Assembly: GCA_030770535.1 (NCBI GenBank)
Contig: JASVEC010000001.1
Span: forward strand, 1,488,001 to 1,552,000
Length of the DNA stretch: 64,000 nt
From: Batkoa obscura
Taxonomy: Eukaryota; Entomophthoromycota; Entomophthoromycetes; Entomophthorales; Batkoaceae
Direction: 5' to 3'
Shown: in pieces, positions 54,725 to 64,000 of the stretch
Position numbering within the stretch: the stretch's first letter is position 1
Layout: each line of letters begins with the position of its first letter
Notes under the pieces: model-generated
What the model was told of the DNA's origin: nothing
Databases searched by the model: none
What the model saw: the letters and a program-made list of their open reading frames with translations, nothing else
Made by a program: the position numbers and the translations under genes

Positions 54725-55657
54725 ATGCTAAACCCTAGTTTATTTTTAACCCTAGTTACCGCTACCCTAGCCCTTCCTTTCTCTGCTGAAGACATAGACA
54801 CAGCCCCATGTCCAAAAGGTACAGTAATGACGGGATATAAAGGCCCAGATGATGTTGTTTATTATGCTTGTACTGCTTTTGAGGATAAAGTTAATAACAA
54901 AATGATGGATGAGTGTCCAATTGGTACAGTTAAAACCGCCAAAGTAGAAAACAATGAAAAGGTGTTTGGTTGTGTATCTTTAAATTCTATAGAAGCTGAA
55001 AATGAATGTCCAAGAGGGACAGTATTAACAGCTACAACACTTAAAAACGGTGAAAACGCGTATTTATGTCAGAAATTTACAAGCGAAGAAGAAAAAGAAA
55101 GCAAAGTTGAAGATAAAACCAAGAAATGTCCAGATGGGTTGATGTTAAAAGAAAGTAAGGGTGAAGATGGAAAGATCAGTTTAAGTTGTATTAGTAAACC
55201 AGCGAAAGAAAGTGAAGCAAAGATTGATTTTTCTATCAATCCTTGTCCTAAGGGAGAGCGATTGTTTAGCAGTAAAAATAGTGAAGAAAAGGAAAGCCTT
55301 GCTTGTGTTTCAGAAGATATAGATTTAAATTTGGAAGAAAGTAAAAAGCTTTGTGGTAAAGGTGAAAAGTTGGTTAATGATAAAGACACTAAGGGTAGGG
55401 ATATGTTTACTTGTAAAGCATATTCTGCTAGCGCTCAGCTTGGTTTGAGTGGGAAATCATTAGAAGTTAAAAAAAAAAGCAATAATGTTCAAGCTAAAGC
55501 TAATGAAACTTTACAAGAAGTCAAGAAAGCAGTAGGTTCTGATGATGATGCAATAGTGGTACAAATTGTTAAGCCGCCTATCCAAGTAATAAACTCTGAC
55601 CTTAAGGAAGGGGAAGTGGTACGCAAAGTTGTAGTCACTAGAAAAGTGATTAATTAA
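54725..55657 (+). CDS. Secreted CPxG-repeat protein
   Basis: 310 aa from the ATG at 54725, chosen because it gives a clean signal peptide (MLNPSLFLTLVTATLALPFS). Six tandem units follow (about residues 28-240), each opening C-P-x-G-x-x-L/V and closing with a second Cys 18-19 residues later. Charged linkers separate them, and a Lys-rich, Val-rich C-terminal tail has no Cys. The spacing and consensus equal those of the 622-aa protein at 47054. It is probably a wall-associated or secreted protein with one disulphide per unit. No known domain was recognised. Confidence 0.82.
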   Translation: MLNPSLFLTLVTATLALPFSAEDIDTAPCPKGTVMTGYKGPDDVVYYACTAFEDKVNNKMMDECPIGTVKTAKVENNEKVFGCVSLNSIEAENECPRGTVLTATTLKNGENAYLCQKFTSEEEKESKVEDKTKKCPDGLMLKESKGEDGKISLSCISKPAKESEAKIDFSINPCPKGERLFSSKNSEEKESLACVSEDIDLNLEESKKLCGKGEKLVNDKDTKGRDMFTCKAYSASAQLGLSGKSLEVKKKSNNVQAKANETLQEVKKAVGSDDDAIVVQIVKPPIQVINSDLKEGEVVRKVVVTRKVIN

Positions 55658-55869
55658 ACTAATTAATAAATTTATGCTTTTTATTTTGACAATGTTTAAT
55701 TTCAAATCTAATTTCTAAATTTAGTAAATTTAAACTTCTTGTTTCTATTTAATAGTAAGCGCCAATAAGCTGATATTAAAATAAGCTTAACGGAAATGCA
55801 ACTTATTTAACTATCAAATTTAAATTACATGGTTTTAACTATCTATTATCTATTTATTTGTATGGTATT

Positions 55870-56711
55870 ATGACTAATATAAGGACAACTCAATTGACTA
55901 TCAAGCACAATGAATTTAAAGTGGTACTATTTGGTTTAGGAGGTATGCTATAGTTCAACGTAACCGTACGAATACTTATTGTAAATTAGGTGTTGGAAAA
56001 TCGGCGATAACGATCCAATTTATACGCAATCAATTTGTAGAAGAATATGATCCAACGATAGAAGACAGCTATCGAAAGCAATTAAGATTACCTGATGGAG
56101 ACGTAGAGTTAGATATTTTAGATACTGCAGGTCAAGAAGAATACAGGTGAGCTCAACTCATAAACTATAGCATTAAATTAAACCCTTACTCTAGTGCTAT
56201 GCGAGGCCAATACATATGTAGCGGGGATGGTTTTTTATTAGTTTATTCAATTGACAGCCATGATGCCTTTGAAGAAGTGAAAGCCATTTACTCCCAAATT
56301 TTATTAGCAAAACAAGATCAGTCTATTATACCTGTGATCCTTATCGGGAATAAATGTGATTTAATCAACTCTAGAGCAGTACCTATCTATGGTAAATTAA
56401 GTTTCATACAAGCAGCTCATCTTCCTAACATTTTATTAGAAGCCCAAAGTTTAGCACAGAGTTGGAAGGTACCATTTATTGAGACATCAGCCAAATTAGA
56501 TCTAAATATTAAAGAAAGTTTTGTACAGTTGGTGTATATGATGAGAAAATATAGAAATTCTGTTGGGATACTACCGCCGCCTTCAGCGGCTAGGTCGAAT
56601 TTTTCAAATCCAATGAGTGCGAAGTCATTCGATAAGACTAAAGATATTGTACCAGAGCCAGTAATGGAAGAGGATGGTATACAGTTGACAAAATGTTGTG
56701 TTTTATTGTAG
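55870..56711 (+). CDS. Ras-type small GTPase with CCVLL terminus
   Basis: Three exons: 55870-55942, 55990-56146, 56195-56711; 248 aa. G1 is [13 protein letters not shown], the effector loop is [11 protein letters not shown] (Ras/Rap type), G3 is [12 protein letters not shown] rebuilt across intron 2, G4 is GNKCDL and G5 is ETSAK. The end CCVLL is a CaaX box with Leu, so geranylgeranylation is expected, and the Cys before it could be palmitoylated. About 20 extra residues ([19 protein letters not shown] region) sit between G4 and the following helix, where Ras has a short loop. It is a membrane-bound switch in growth or morphogenesis signalling. Confidence 0.92.
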
Positions 56712-58176
56712 GCTATGGACCGATATTAGTATAGGAATGGGTCTTATTAAATTAATATGGGTGAGAATAAAAATAGATTAGATAAACTAAACTTATTCGA
56801 AAATTATAACATTAAATAAAGTATACCTTTAATTCGCAAACTTTATCTATTTCGATCATATTCGTTTAACTATATAATCTATTTAATGTATTATTCACAT
56901 TCAAACCGAAGTGATTATCTTGGGGTTTTGGGATCTTAATTACACAAGCTGAGATCCCTTCAAAATAACAACTCTTTAATATCTTATTTTCTAAACCTTT
57001 TATTATGTTTGTCTCCATCTCTCATAAATGTCAGTTAAGCCTTCTAGCTATTTTTAACTTTATAAGAGCTTTTTAAAGGTCTAATACTAATAAGTTAAAG
57101 ATTTCTACTTTATCTTAATTCAATATAAAAAATAACTTTAACCTATGACCCTTTAATAGTTAATATCCAAAAGATGATAACCCAAGTTTCATACTTTAAT
57201 ATTATTAAAGTTATTTTTAAAGCAAACGCTTAAAAGCGATTTTAGTACAGAAACTAGAAGCTGTTAAGTTTCTAATTTAGAACTTTAGAACTTTACATCA
57301 ATAAATGGGATAGTGTGAAATAATGGATGGTAATTAAATAGACGATATCACAACCTAACAATAATGATTTAATATTTAGTTTTTGGAATTTTATACATTG
57401 TCAATTCTTATATTACAACTTTTTTAATAAAAAAATATTGTGATACAAAGTTCTTCTAGTCAAGAAGATATAGAGTCTTGAAGTACTTACTTTTTTTTGA
57501 ATTTTGTGGCAAAGTGCCAAGTACTGCAAAAAATAAAGTGAAGTATAGTAAAAGTCAAAATATACTCGCATTATTTCTTACTTTGATAGTTACTCCTATA
57601 CAATATATTTTTATATATTACACTACTATCAATAATTAGAAGTATTCTTAAATTACTTGGTTACTGTATCTCATTAATAACAATAATTTCAAAAATTAAA
57701 GAACTGGCTACCCTAAATATTGTTTATTTAATGAAACTCTTCTGAGCCTATAGAACTATAACTAAATAACATTTAGCGTGTTCTGTAGGTACATATGTCC
57801 TTTAAATATAGTGTAGTAAAGTATTTACTATAAGATATTTTAAAAATAAAATTAAAACTGGAATTAATTTTGATTTGTATTTTATTTTTTGAATAAATTC
57901 TCCAACTATACTTGACTTTAATTTGTTGATATCCTGAGCCAACGTTACAAACTCAATAATTCATATTTATTAGCATCAAAATGATATCATAGATGATATT
58001 TAGTCCGTAAAAACTACTAGCAAATATTAATAAATTTACAAGTGAGCAAACCTCAGATTGATCAATTAGAAAAAGTGATAAAACTAAAAAGTATCATTAT
58101 TAAACATGACTAGAATTAATTAAACTTTTATTAGCAGTGAAATTATTGATATATTATTATATATATGTATAGAGAG
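56712..58176. other. Intergenic
   Basis: About 1.5 kb, AT-rich; no gene, RNA or repeat recognised. Confidence 0.5.
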
Positions 58177-58560
58177 TTAGAATAAACAGGCCGATATTAT
58201 TATAGTTAAGAATAATAAGATGGTGGAATAGGAAAGGTTTAAGATTAAGTTTGCTTGCAAGTGATCACTTCTAAAATTATTTAATGAAATCAGTTTGCTA
58301 CTACCATATACAAAAAAGTTGTGTTTAAAATTTACATCCATATACTTTAACATCATTAATTCATCTCCTTTAAACAATTCTTGCTTTTGTTGAATACATT
58401 GCCCAAATAGTGAGTCTCTATGACTACAATAAGTTGATCGGAGATTTTGATATGCTACGATTTCGTTTGAACTCCTTGAAAGATAATGGCTGAGCTTAAA
58501 ATCTAATTCCGAAGATATCAAGCAAATAAATACTAACAATAGATAATACTGTGGCCTCAT
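58177..58560 (-). CDS. Small secreted or surface-anchored protein
   Basis: 127 aa from the ATG at 58560; the codon starting the longer frame is TTG. An N-terminal signal peptide (MRPQYYLLLVFICLISS) and a C-terminal hydrophobic stretch (STILLFLTIIISACLF) flank a body of about 90 residues with two Cys. The hydrophobic end right at the C-terminus fits a GPI-anchor signal or a tail membrane segment. The preceding segment has Ser/Asn residues that could be the attachment site. No homologue is recognised. Confidence 0.6.
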   Translation of the reverse strand: MRPQYYLLLVFICLISSELDFKLSHYLSRSSNEIVAYQNLRSTYCSHRDSLFGQCIQQKQELFKGDELMMLKYMDVNFKHNFFVYGSSKLISLNNFRSDHLQANLILNLSYSTILLFLTIIISACLF

Positions 58561-60869
58561 TGTATCTTTTAAAGAAAAAAGCAAGAAATTAGTTGAAATT
58601 AGTTGAAATTAGTTGAAAATGAAATTAAAAAAGATAATTATTCAAGTTCAGTTTTGACCGTTATTAACAACCATAAAATTCATTTTTTATCTTTTATATA
58701 CTTTCCACTCAAAATGGGTTTCATCTTCGCTTAACCCAATCATAATCAATAATTTAGTATTTAAATCTTATCTTGTCTTAATTCAGTTAATTATGAATTC
58801 GTGAAACGAATAAATTTATAGTTCTTAGTTATTGATTGGCCAAGATCACGAAGCAACTTTACAATTGTTTATAGTTGTACTAACTTTGAGGTAATTTTTG
58901 GTAAGAGTTTTTTGTTATGACTATACAATACCCCAATCCGCCTCTCAACTCAAAGAATAGGAACTTTATAAACCTGATAAATTAAAAATCAAATAAAAGA
59001 AAAAGAAATATATAAACAAAATATATAGTAATATATCAACTTAATAACGTATAACTGAAATTTTATAATGTAAACTTTCTAAAATGTAAATGTTATTAAA
59101 TGGGAAAATTATTATTTTCTAAAAATATAATAATAATAACGTAATGCCAAGAAACAATAGGACATAACTAAATCACTTTATATACCCTTTTTCAATGCAA
59201 ATTTAAGCAAGTATTCACTCTGAAGCTTTTAGTTTCATAATAAAGTATTTTATAACACTATTTAATCTGTAATAAACCGTCATAGCAAGTTCTTTCTAAA
59301 GTCGCGTTTTCTATATAGTTTTTTGTATCGTTTTCGATATTCTCTATAGAAATACGGACATATGAGTATAGAGAATAGAAATGAGATATCAATTTATCCC
59401 GCTTATCTATATACAAAAATATTATTTATTTTTATATTAATGTTACTACTATCTCTTAATTTTATTAGCATTTTATTGAGCAATTATTTCTATAATCGTT
59501 TAATCATGTATTAATTTTATAATGTTGCTTTTTGGTTGATGGCTTATAAATTTTCTATAATCCTGTAGTTTTATAGATATTACCATATATGTCAAATTTA
59601 TGAATTTATGCTTTCAGTTCATTATTTATACCGAAATCCTTGGTCTTTTGTTATTTGAATATTTAGGCTATATGGGTTATAGATTTATGAAAGTGATAGA
59701 GTGTAAAATCATATCACCCTATATTAAGTATATCATCAATACTTTTCATATTAATATATAGATAAACTGAAATATTAAAAAAGTTTGACAAGGTATAATT
59801 ATATATGCGCCAATTTTTCTAAAGTTACCCGATTTATTTTATTCGCATAAAAGATGATCATAAACAATAATTAATACTATCTTAAATTTTTATTTGAATA
59901 TAGGAATTGAATAAAAAACATGGGATGTTGCCAAGACCATTTGTCTTGTCGAAGTAGTTTAAATGAAGTATATCTCCATATTTAGTTTCAAAATATAAAG
60001 GTTAATCTTTCCTGGACAAACTGACTAAATATGAAGTAAATATGGATCATTAGTATCATTATACCAATGGTTCCCGGCTATAAGACATAATCAAGGACAT
60101 TTCTGCTATCAAATCATTTAATATATATTAAGCTTCATTCACAACTTTAAAATAGAGTGTAATGTTCTTTATTTGTAAATTAATTAATTTAATATATGTA
60201 ATGATTATTATATGTTGAAATCTTATTTGATTATACAAATTCAACAAAAATCATATGGGCATCACCAAGGCTATTTACGTTATCAGAACCATCAAAGCAT
60301 ATTATAGTTACATAAACAACTTTAACAGTAAATGAAGTTTGCTTCATATTTAGCCAAGTTATAAAATAAAAGGTAACTTTAATTCTATTTAGAATTTCAT
60401 TTGGATATTGACCTTTCATGAATATTATAGGTCTATTACCAAGCCCATTTGCCCCTTGGAATCTATTTAAGTATATTTGAGGTTTACTTGTAGTTTTAAA
60501 CCAGAACTGGGAATTGGGAGTTAAGCTGGCCCTTTATATTAGGTTAAGAAAAGAGCTTTTGCAGCTCTTGATTTATAGTCTAATAGCATAATAAAATGAA
60601 AGTAATAAGACAAATATGTACTAAAATATAACTGATAGGACAAAAAATTAAAAGCCCAAATGAAATAACAAACCCGTGATATTTCAAAACAGCTAAATAA
60701 GGCAAATAAATGCCACGGTTATTTTTCATATTATTATTATTTCCCTCCCTTCCATTTTAATACAATTCCCATCTCTTAAATTAAGAAACTTGATTTTAAG
60801 TGTAAACCTTAATTTTTCTGTACAAAATAGTGTTTGGAAGTTTCCAAACCAAATTGAGCTGGATCAATA

Positions 60870-60981
60870 TGGGGATATATTTTTTTATTTAAGAATTTTA
60901 CTAGCAGTTTTTCCACTTTTTGAGCGCTATTTGAACGGAAAGATTGTTAGTAAAATTCTTGAACAAAAAAATATATCCCCA
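60870..60981. mobile_element. Foldback MITE, copy 17, near-perfect palindrome
   Basis: 112 bp between TA dinucleotides. Unlike all other copies both arms derive from the same half: TTTAAGAATTTTACTAGCAG on the left mirrors TTGTTAGTAAAATTCTTGAA on the right, giving arms of about 50 bp around GAGCGCTATTTG. Confidence 0.85.
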
Positions 60982-62057
60982 TATGTCCTTAATTACATGG
61001 TTTTCTAAATGTTAATTATTACAATATTTAAATAAAGTACAAGTACTATTAGTAAAAATACGATTGTGTTCATTATCTGAATAGAATAAATGCCTTGTCT
61101 ATCTTAGGCTAGTTATTTTAATAAAATAACCTAATGTTTTATAATATGATTTTCACATTATTAGGATTCACAGATGTTTGAATTTAATTATAGGCCAAAA
61201 CTACCATATTGGAAACATTAATTTATGTAATATGACAGTATTTTTATTTAGAATATTCGGTGAAATATTAACACCTATTTATGACATCATCTATTACAAT
61301 AATATCATTCCCTGTCGCCATCTTCATCACCTTAATTAAGGCTATTTTGAGTCAATTTGATATATAACAATTATTGATAACCTGATACCCTAAATAAAGA
61401 ACAAGGGTTTATACAATATAAACAAATCTTTGTGAAAGTAAAACTAATTATACATTTCTTTTTAAAGTTTTATTCTTTTATAAGACTTTTATCTCTCATT
61501 TTTTAAACTTTTAGCTATACTTGGTATACTTTAACTAAAGACAAACTTTTTTTATTTCATTTATTTTTTTAAACTTTTTAATACAATGCCTATAAAAATT
61601 GTTCTAAAAATTAAAAAACAAAACTTTTAAAATTCATTTCTTAATAATCAATAATTAAAAAATATTTGTTTTTTTATTATTATGTTTAGTAGCATTATTT
61701 TAATGTCTATATTAAATACCACTTTTATAAGTATTTACTAAATTAGTTTATAAATCATTGCTAATAATAAAAAGTATTATATATAAAAAAACTAATTATA
61801 ATTAAAAAGCTAAATATAGAACTTAATTATTAAATAAAATATTAATATTTTTATAGCTTTGATAATAGTTTTAATAATATAATTTACTTAACTTTTATAA
61901 TCTTTTAATATAATTTTATTTTTTACTTTTTTTGTTAAACTAATTACAACATCTTTATTTTTTTAAAGTTTTTTTTTCTAATTTTTTAATTTTTTAAATA
62001 TTGATTTAATTATATTAAATATAAAAGTATAAAAAAGTACAAACTTAATTTTGTAGA

Positions 62058-62521
62058 TGTAGAATATTGCTTTATTAGCTCTTGGATTGATTATAACACA
62101 ACAATCACTTAAGTTGCTGTGTTCTCAAGTTCAAGCACAATCAAGTCAGAGTCCCTTACTTTGATTTGCTGCGGGAATTACTAACTTCATATTGCAAAGA
62201 ATATTATCTTCTCGTTTTAATATCCATACTTATTGAAGTATAAAAGAGATTCTTCAACATGATAACTCGATGCTTTTTAACTGAATTATTCCCTGATATC
62301 GTACTTTTAATAAAGCCACTAAGTTTTTCTGATAATATCTTACATAGATTTTACAGTAGTATTTTCTATTCTATTTGTTTTACATAGTTCGTAACTTATT
62401 ACGTATTATTCTTATTCATTTAAGTCTATCTTAGTTATATAAACTAAGACCTTTCGACTCAAGGCAAGTTAATCAACCAAGAACTGCTTTTAACTCCTAC
62501 CACTGAGTACCAACTTTCACA
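62058..62521 (+). mobile_element. Solo LTR-like element, copy C
   Basis: 464 bp. Same family and direction as copy B, ending CAACTTTCACA. TATAAAAG and then AATAAA are present in order. No clear target duplication is seen and no internal coding region adjoins it; it appears old and solo. Confidence 0.65.
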
Positions 62522-62790
62522 AATATTATAAAGCATAAATACTCACATTTATCAGCATTAATAATATTAATAACTGAAAAGTTAATAGATTTTTTTAAAG
62601 ATTTAGCTTGCCCAGGAATTTATTATAATTATATCCACTTTTATTTATAAAGATATCTTTTTTTTTATTTCTTTTTTTTAATTGCAAATTTATAGCAAAA
62701 GTAATTTTTTTGTTTTTAACCTTTAATAAATTAAGTATTTTTTACCAGAATTAATTTTTTTAAAGTAATTATTAATTTGTTATTAATATA

Positions 62791-62887
62791 TAAGGATATA
62801 TTTTTTTGTTTAAAAATTTTATCAATTTTTTATATTTAAATAGTGTTTAAAAAATTAAAAAAATGACAAAACTCAAAAAAACACTTA
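62791..62887 (-). mobile_element. Foldback MITE, copy 18 (worn)
   Basis: About 97 bp between TA dinucleotides. The family order of motifs is kept but most G/C positions have been lost to A/T. Confidence 0.65.
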
Positions 62888-63112
62888 TATTTTTAAATTA
62901 TAAATAAACTTATGTTTATTAAAGCAATGACTAGTAAATGTTTTTATAATTTTTTTTATATTTGATCTAGTATCAAAATATTATTATTGTTTTATTATTT
63001 AATATCTTTTTTAAAAACTATAATGTTTATTATTAATTTTAGTGCTTTTTTTACTATTATAAAGTTTATACTTATATCTGCCTTTATTTTTATAACATTT
63101 AATAATATTATA

Positions 63113-63213
63113 TAGGGATGTTTTTTTTGGTTTCATCACTTTTTCCATTTTTTAAGTGCTATTTGAGCGGAAAGATTGTTAGTAAAATTCTTAAACAAAA
63201 AGATACATCCTCA
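63113..63213 (+). mobile_element. Foldback MITE, copy 19
   Basis: 101 bp between TA dinucleotides. Starts TAGGGATGT, ends ACATCCTCA; close to consensus. It ends 31 bp before LTR copy D. Confidence 0.85.
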
Positions 63214-63243
63214 TATACAGTTTGTATAATAAAATCATATCTT

Positions 63244-63742
63244 TGTGAAAGTTGGTACTTAGTGGTAGGAGTTAAAAGCAGTTCTTGGTTGATTAACTTG
63301 CCTTGAGTCGAAAGGTCTTAGTTTATATAACTAAGATAGACTTAAATGAATAAGAATAATACGTAATAAGTTACGAACTATGTAAAACAAATAGAATAGA
63401 AAATACTACTGTAAAATCTATGTAAGATGTTGTCAGAAGATTTAGTGAGTTTATTAATGATACATTATCAGGAGAGTAATTCAATTAAAAAAAGCCTCGA
63501 GTTATCATGTTGAAGAATCTCTTTTATACTCCAACAAGCACGGATATCAAAATGAGAGGATATCATTCTTGGCAATATGAAGTTAGAAATCCTCACAACA
63601 AATCAAAACAAGGAACTCTGTATTGATTATACCACATGGTTCACGGTTAAATTGATTACAAGACTACAACTAGTTTTGTAAACAAGTTCAATGATTATTA
63701 TTTTATAATTAATACGAGAGTTAAATAAAGCAATATTTCACA
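63244..63742 (-). mobile_element. Solo LTR-like element, copy D
   Basis: 499 bp, starting TGTGAAA and ending TTTCACA, flanked by the direct repeat TCTT (63240-63243 and 63743-63746). It is in opposite orientation to copy C, so the two do not form one element. No internal coding region; a solo LTR, probably of a retrotransposon with 4-bp target duplications. Confidence 0.72.
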
Positions 63743-64000
63743 TCTTACTAATAAAGATTTAAGACTTTTAAATCCATTTAAATAATCTATAACTAAATTA
63801 TAATGTATTGTGGAATTTGTTTTATGCTTAAATCCTTTAATAGCTTGAGATTGATTTAACATTATAAAATAAAAAAATAAAAAATGGAAATAAATAAAAA
63901 TTAATATATTTATTATTAACTTTGATTAGATATTTTGATTATATTATAAGTTTATATCATTTTATTATAATTTTTAGATAATAAGTTTTATGTAATAATT

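Larger units (their letters stand above)
58561..64000. other. Gene-free, repeat-containing right end
   Basis: About 5.4 kb in which I can support no protein gene. It contains foldback copies 17, 18 and 19, two LTR-like elements in opposite orientation, and two similar stretches near 59930-60010 and 60260-60390. From about 61400 onward the sequence is extremely AT-rich apart from the LTRs. Confidence 0.65.

Noticed and set aside
60231-60419. 62-codon minus-strand frame
   Set aside because: Overlaps the duplicated stretch; no supporting signals, more likely decayed sequence.
60790-61008. 72-codon frame
   Set aside because: Almost entirely foldback copy 17 read through; not a gene.
63118-63306. 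62-codon frame
   Set aside because: Runs through foldback copy 19 into LTR copy D.
62058-63742. LTR copies C and D as the two ends of one retrotransposon
   Set aside because: They are in opposite orientations, and the spacer between them is short, AT-rich and non-coding.
1-64000. CRISPR array or bacterial origin for the window
   Set aside because: No spaced direct repeats; spliceosomal introns and eukaryotic gene families throughout.

Overview
The window is nuclear DNA of a fungus with a very AT-rich genome. Introns are short (about 45-85 bp, GTAAGT-like donors, some with CTAAC/TACTAAT branch sites). Genes include fungal forms of tyrosinase and laccase, a zinc-cluster-type regulator, an SNF5-type chromatin subunit and a trypsin-like protease. 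Trypsin expansion and low GC fit an early-diverging, Conidiobolus/Entomophthorales-like lineage, but that placement is inference.

Layout. 0.9-2.8 kb: tandem pair of Q/N-rich secreted proteins. 2.8-5.2 kb: gene-free, extremely AT-rich block with a solo LTR and foldback elements. 5.3-10.8 kb: mitochondrial ribosomal protein uS9m, XPA (six exons) and a laccase-like multicopper oxidase. 10.8-13.3 kb: a second AT-rich repeat block. 13.3-20 kb: a zinc-cluster-like regulator with a missing cysteine, Hsp20 with a heat-shock element, a HAX1-like protein, MOCS2A, NAA50 and P5C reductase. 21-26 kb: trypsin-like protease with a Q/P repeat insertion, a tRNA-Gln(CTG) in a cluster of inverted-repeat elements, and a tyrosinase. 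28-31 kb: an RRM protein and a TPR protein whose start codon is assembled by splicing. 32-47 kb: four more secreted proteins that share a C-terminal I-P-I-V-G motif with the first pair, plus an unusual ornithine-decarboxylase-like gene, a cytochrome P450 and a structured RNA candidate. 47-58.5 kb: two secreted proteins built from the same C-P-x-G repeat, an SNF5 homologue (eight exons), mL50, a Ras-type GTPase and a small secreted or anchored protein. 58.6-64 kb: no gene seen, with two LTRs and three foldback elements.

How the parts relate. Housekeeping genes (uS9m, mL50, XPA, SNF5, P5CR, NAA50, MOCS2A) alternate with a secretome: at least eleven proteins with signal peptides. Two are copper oxidases (laccase, tyrosinase), and three others carry His/Met motifs that could bind copper. 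The most novel features are the family of otherwise different secreted proteins with a common [IL]-P-[IV]-x-G tail, the C-x18/19-C repeat proteins, an unidentified structured RNA at 34.8-35.06 kb, and a roughly 100-bp foldback element present about 19 times.
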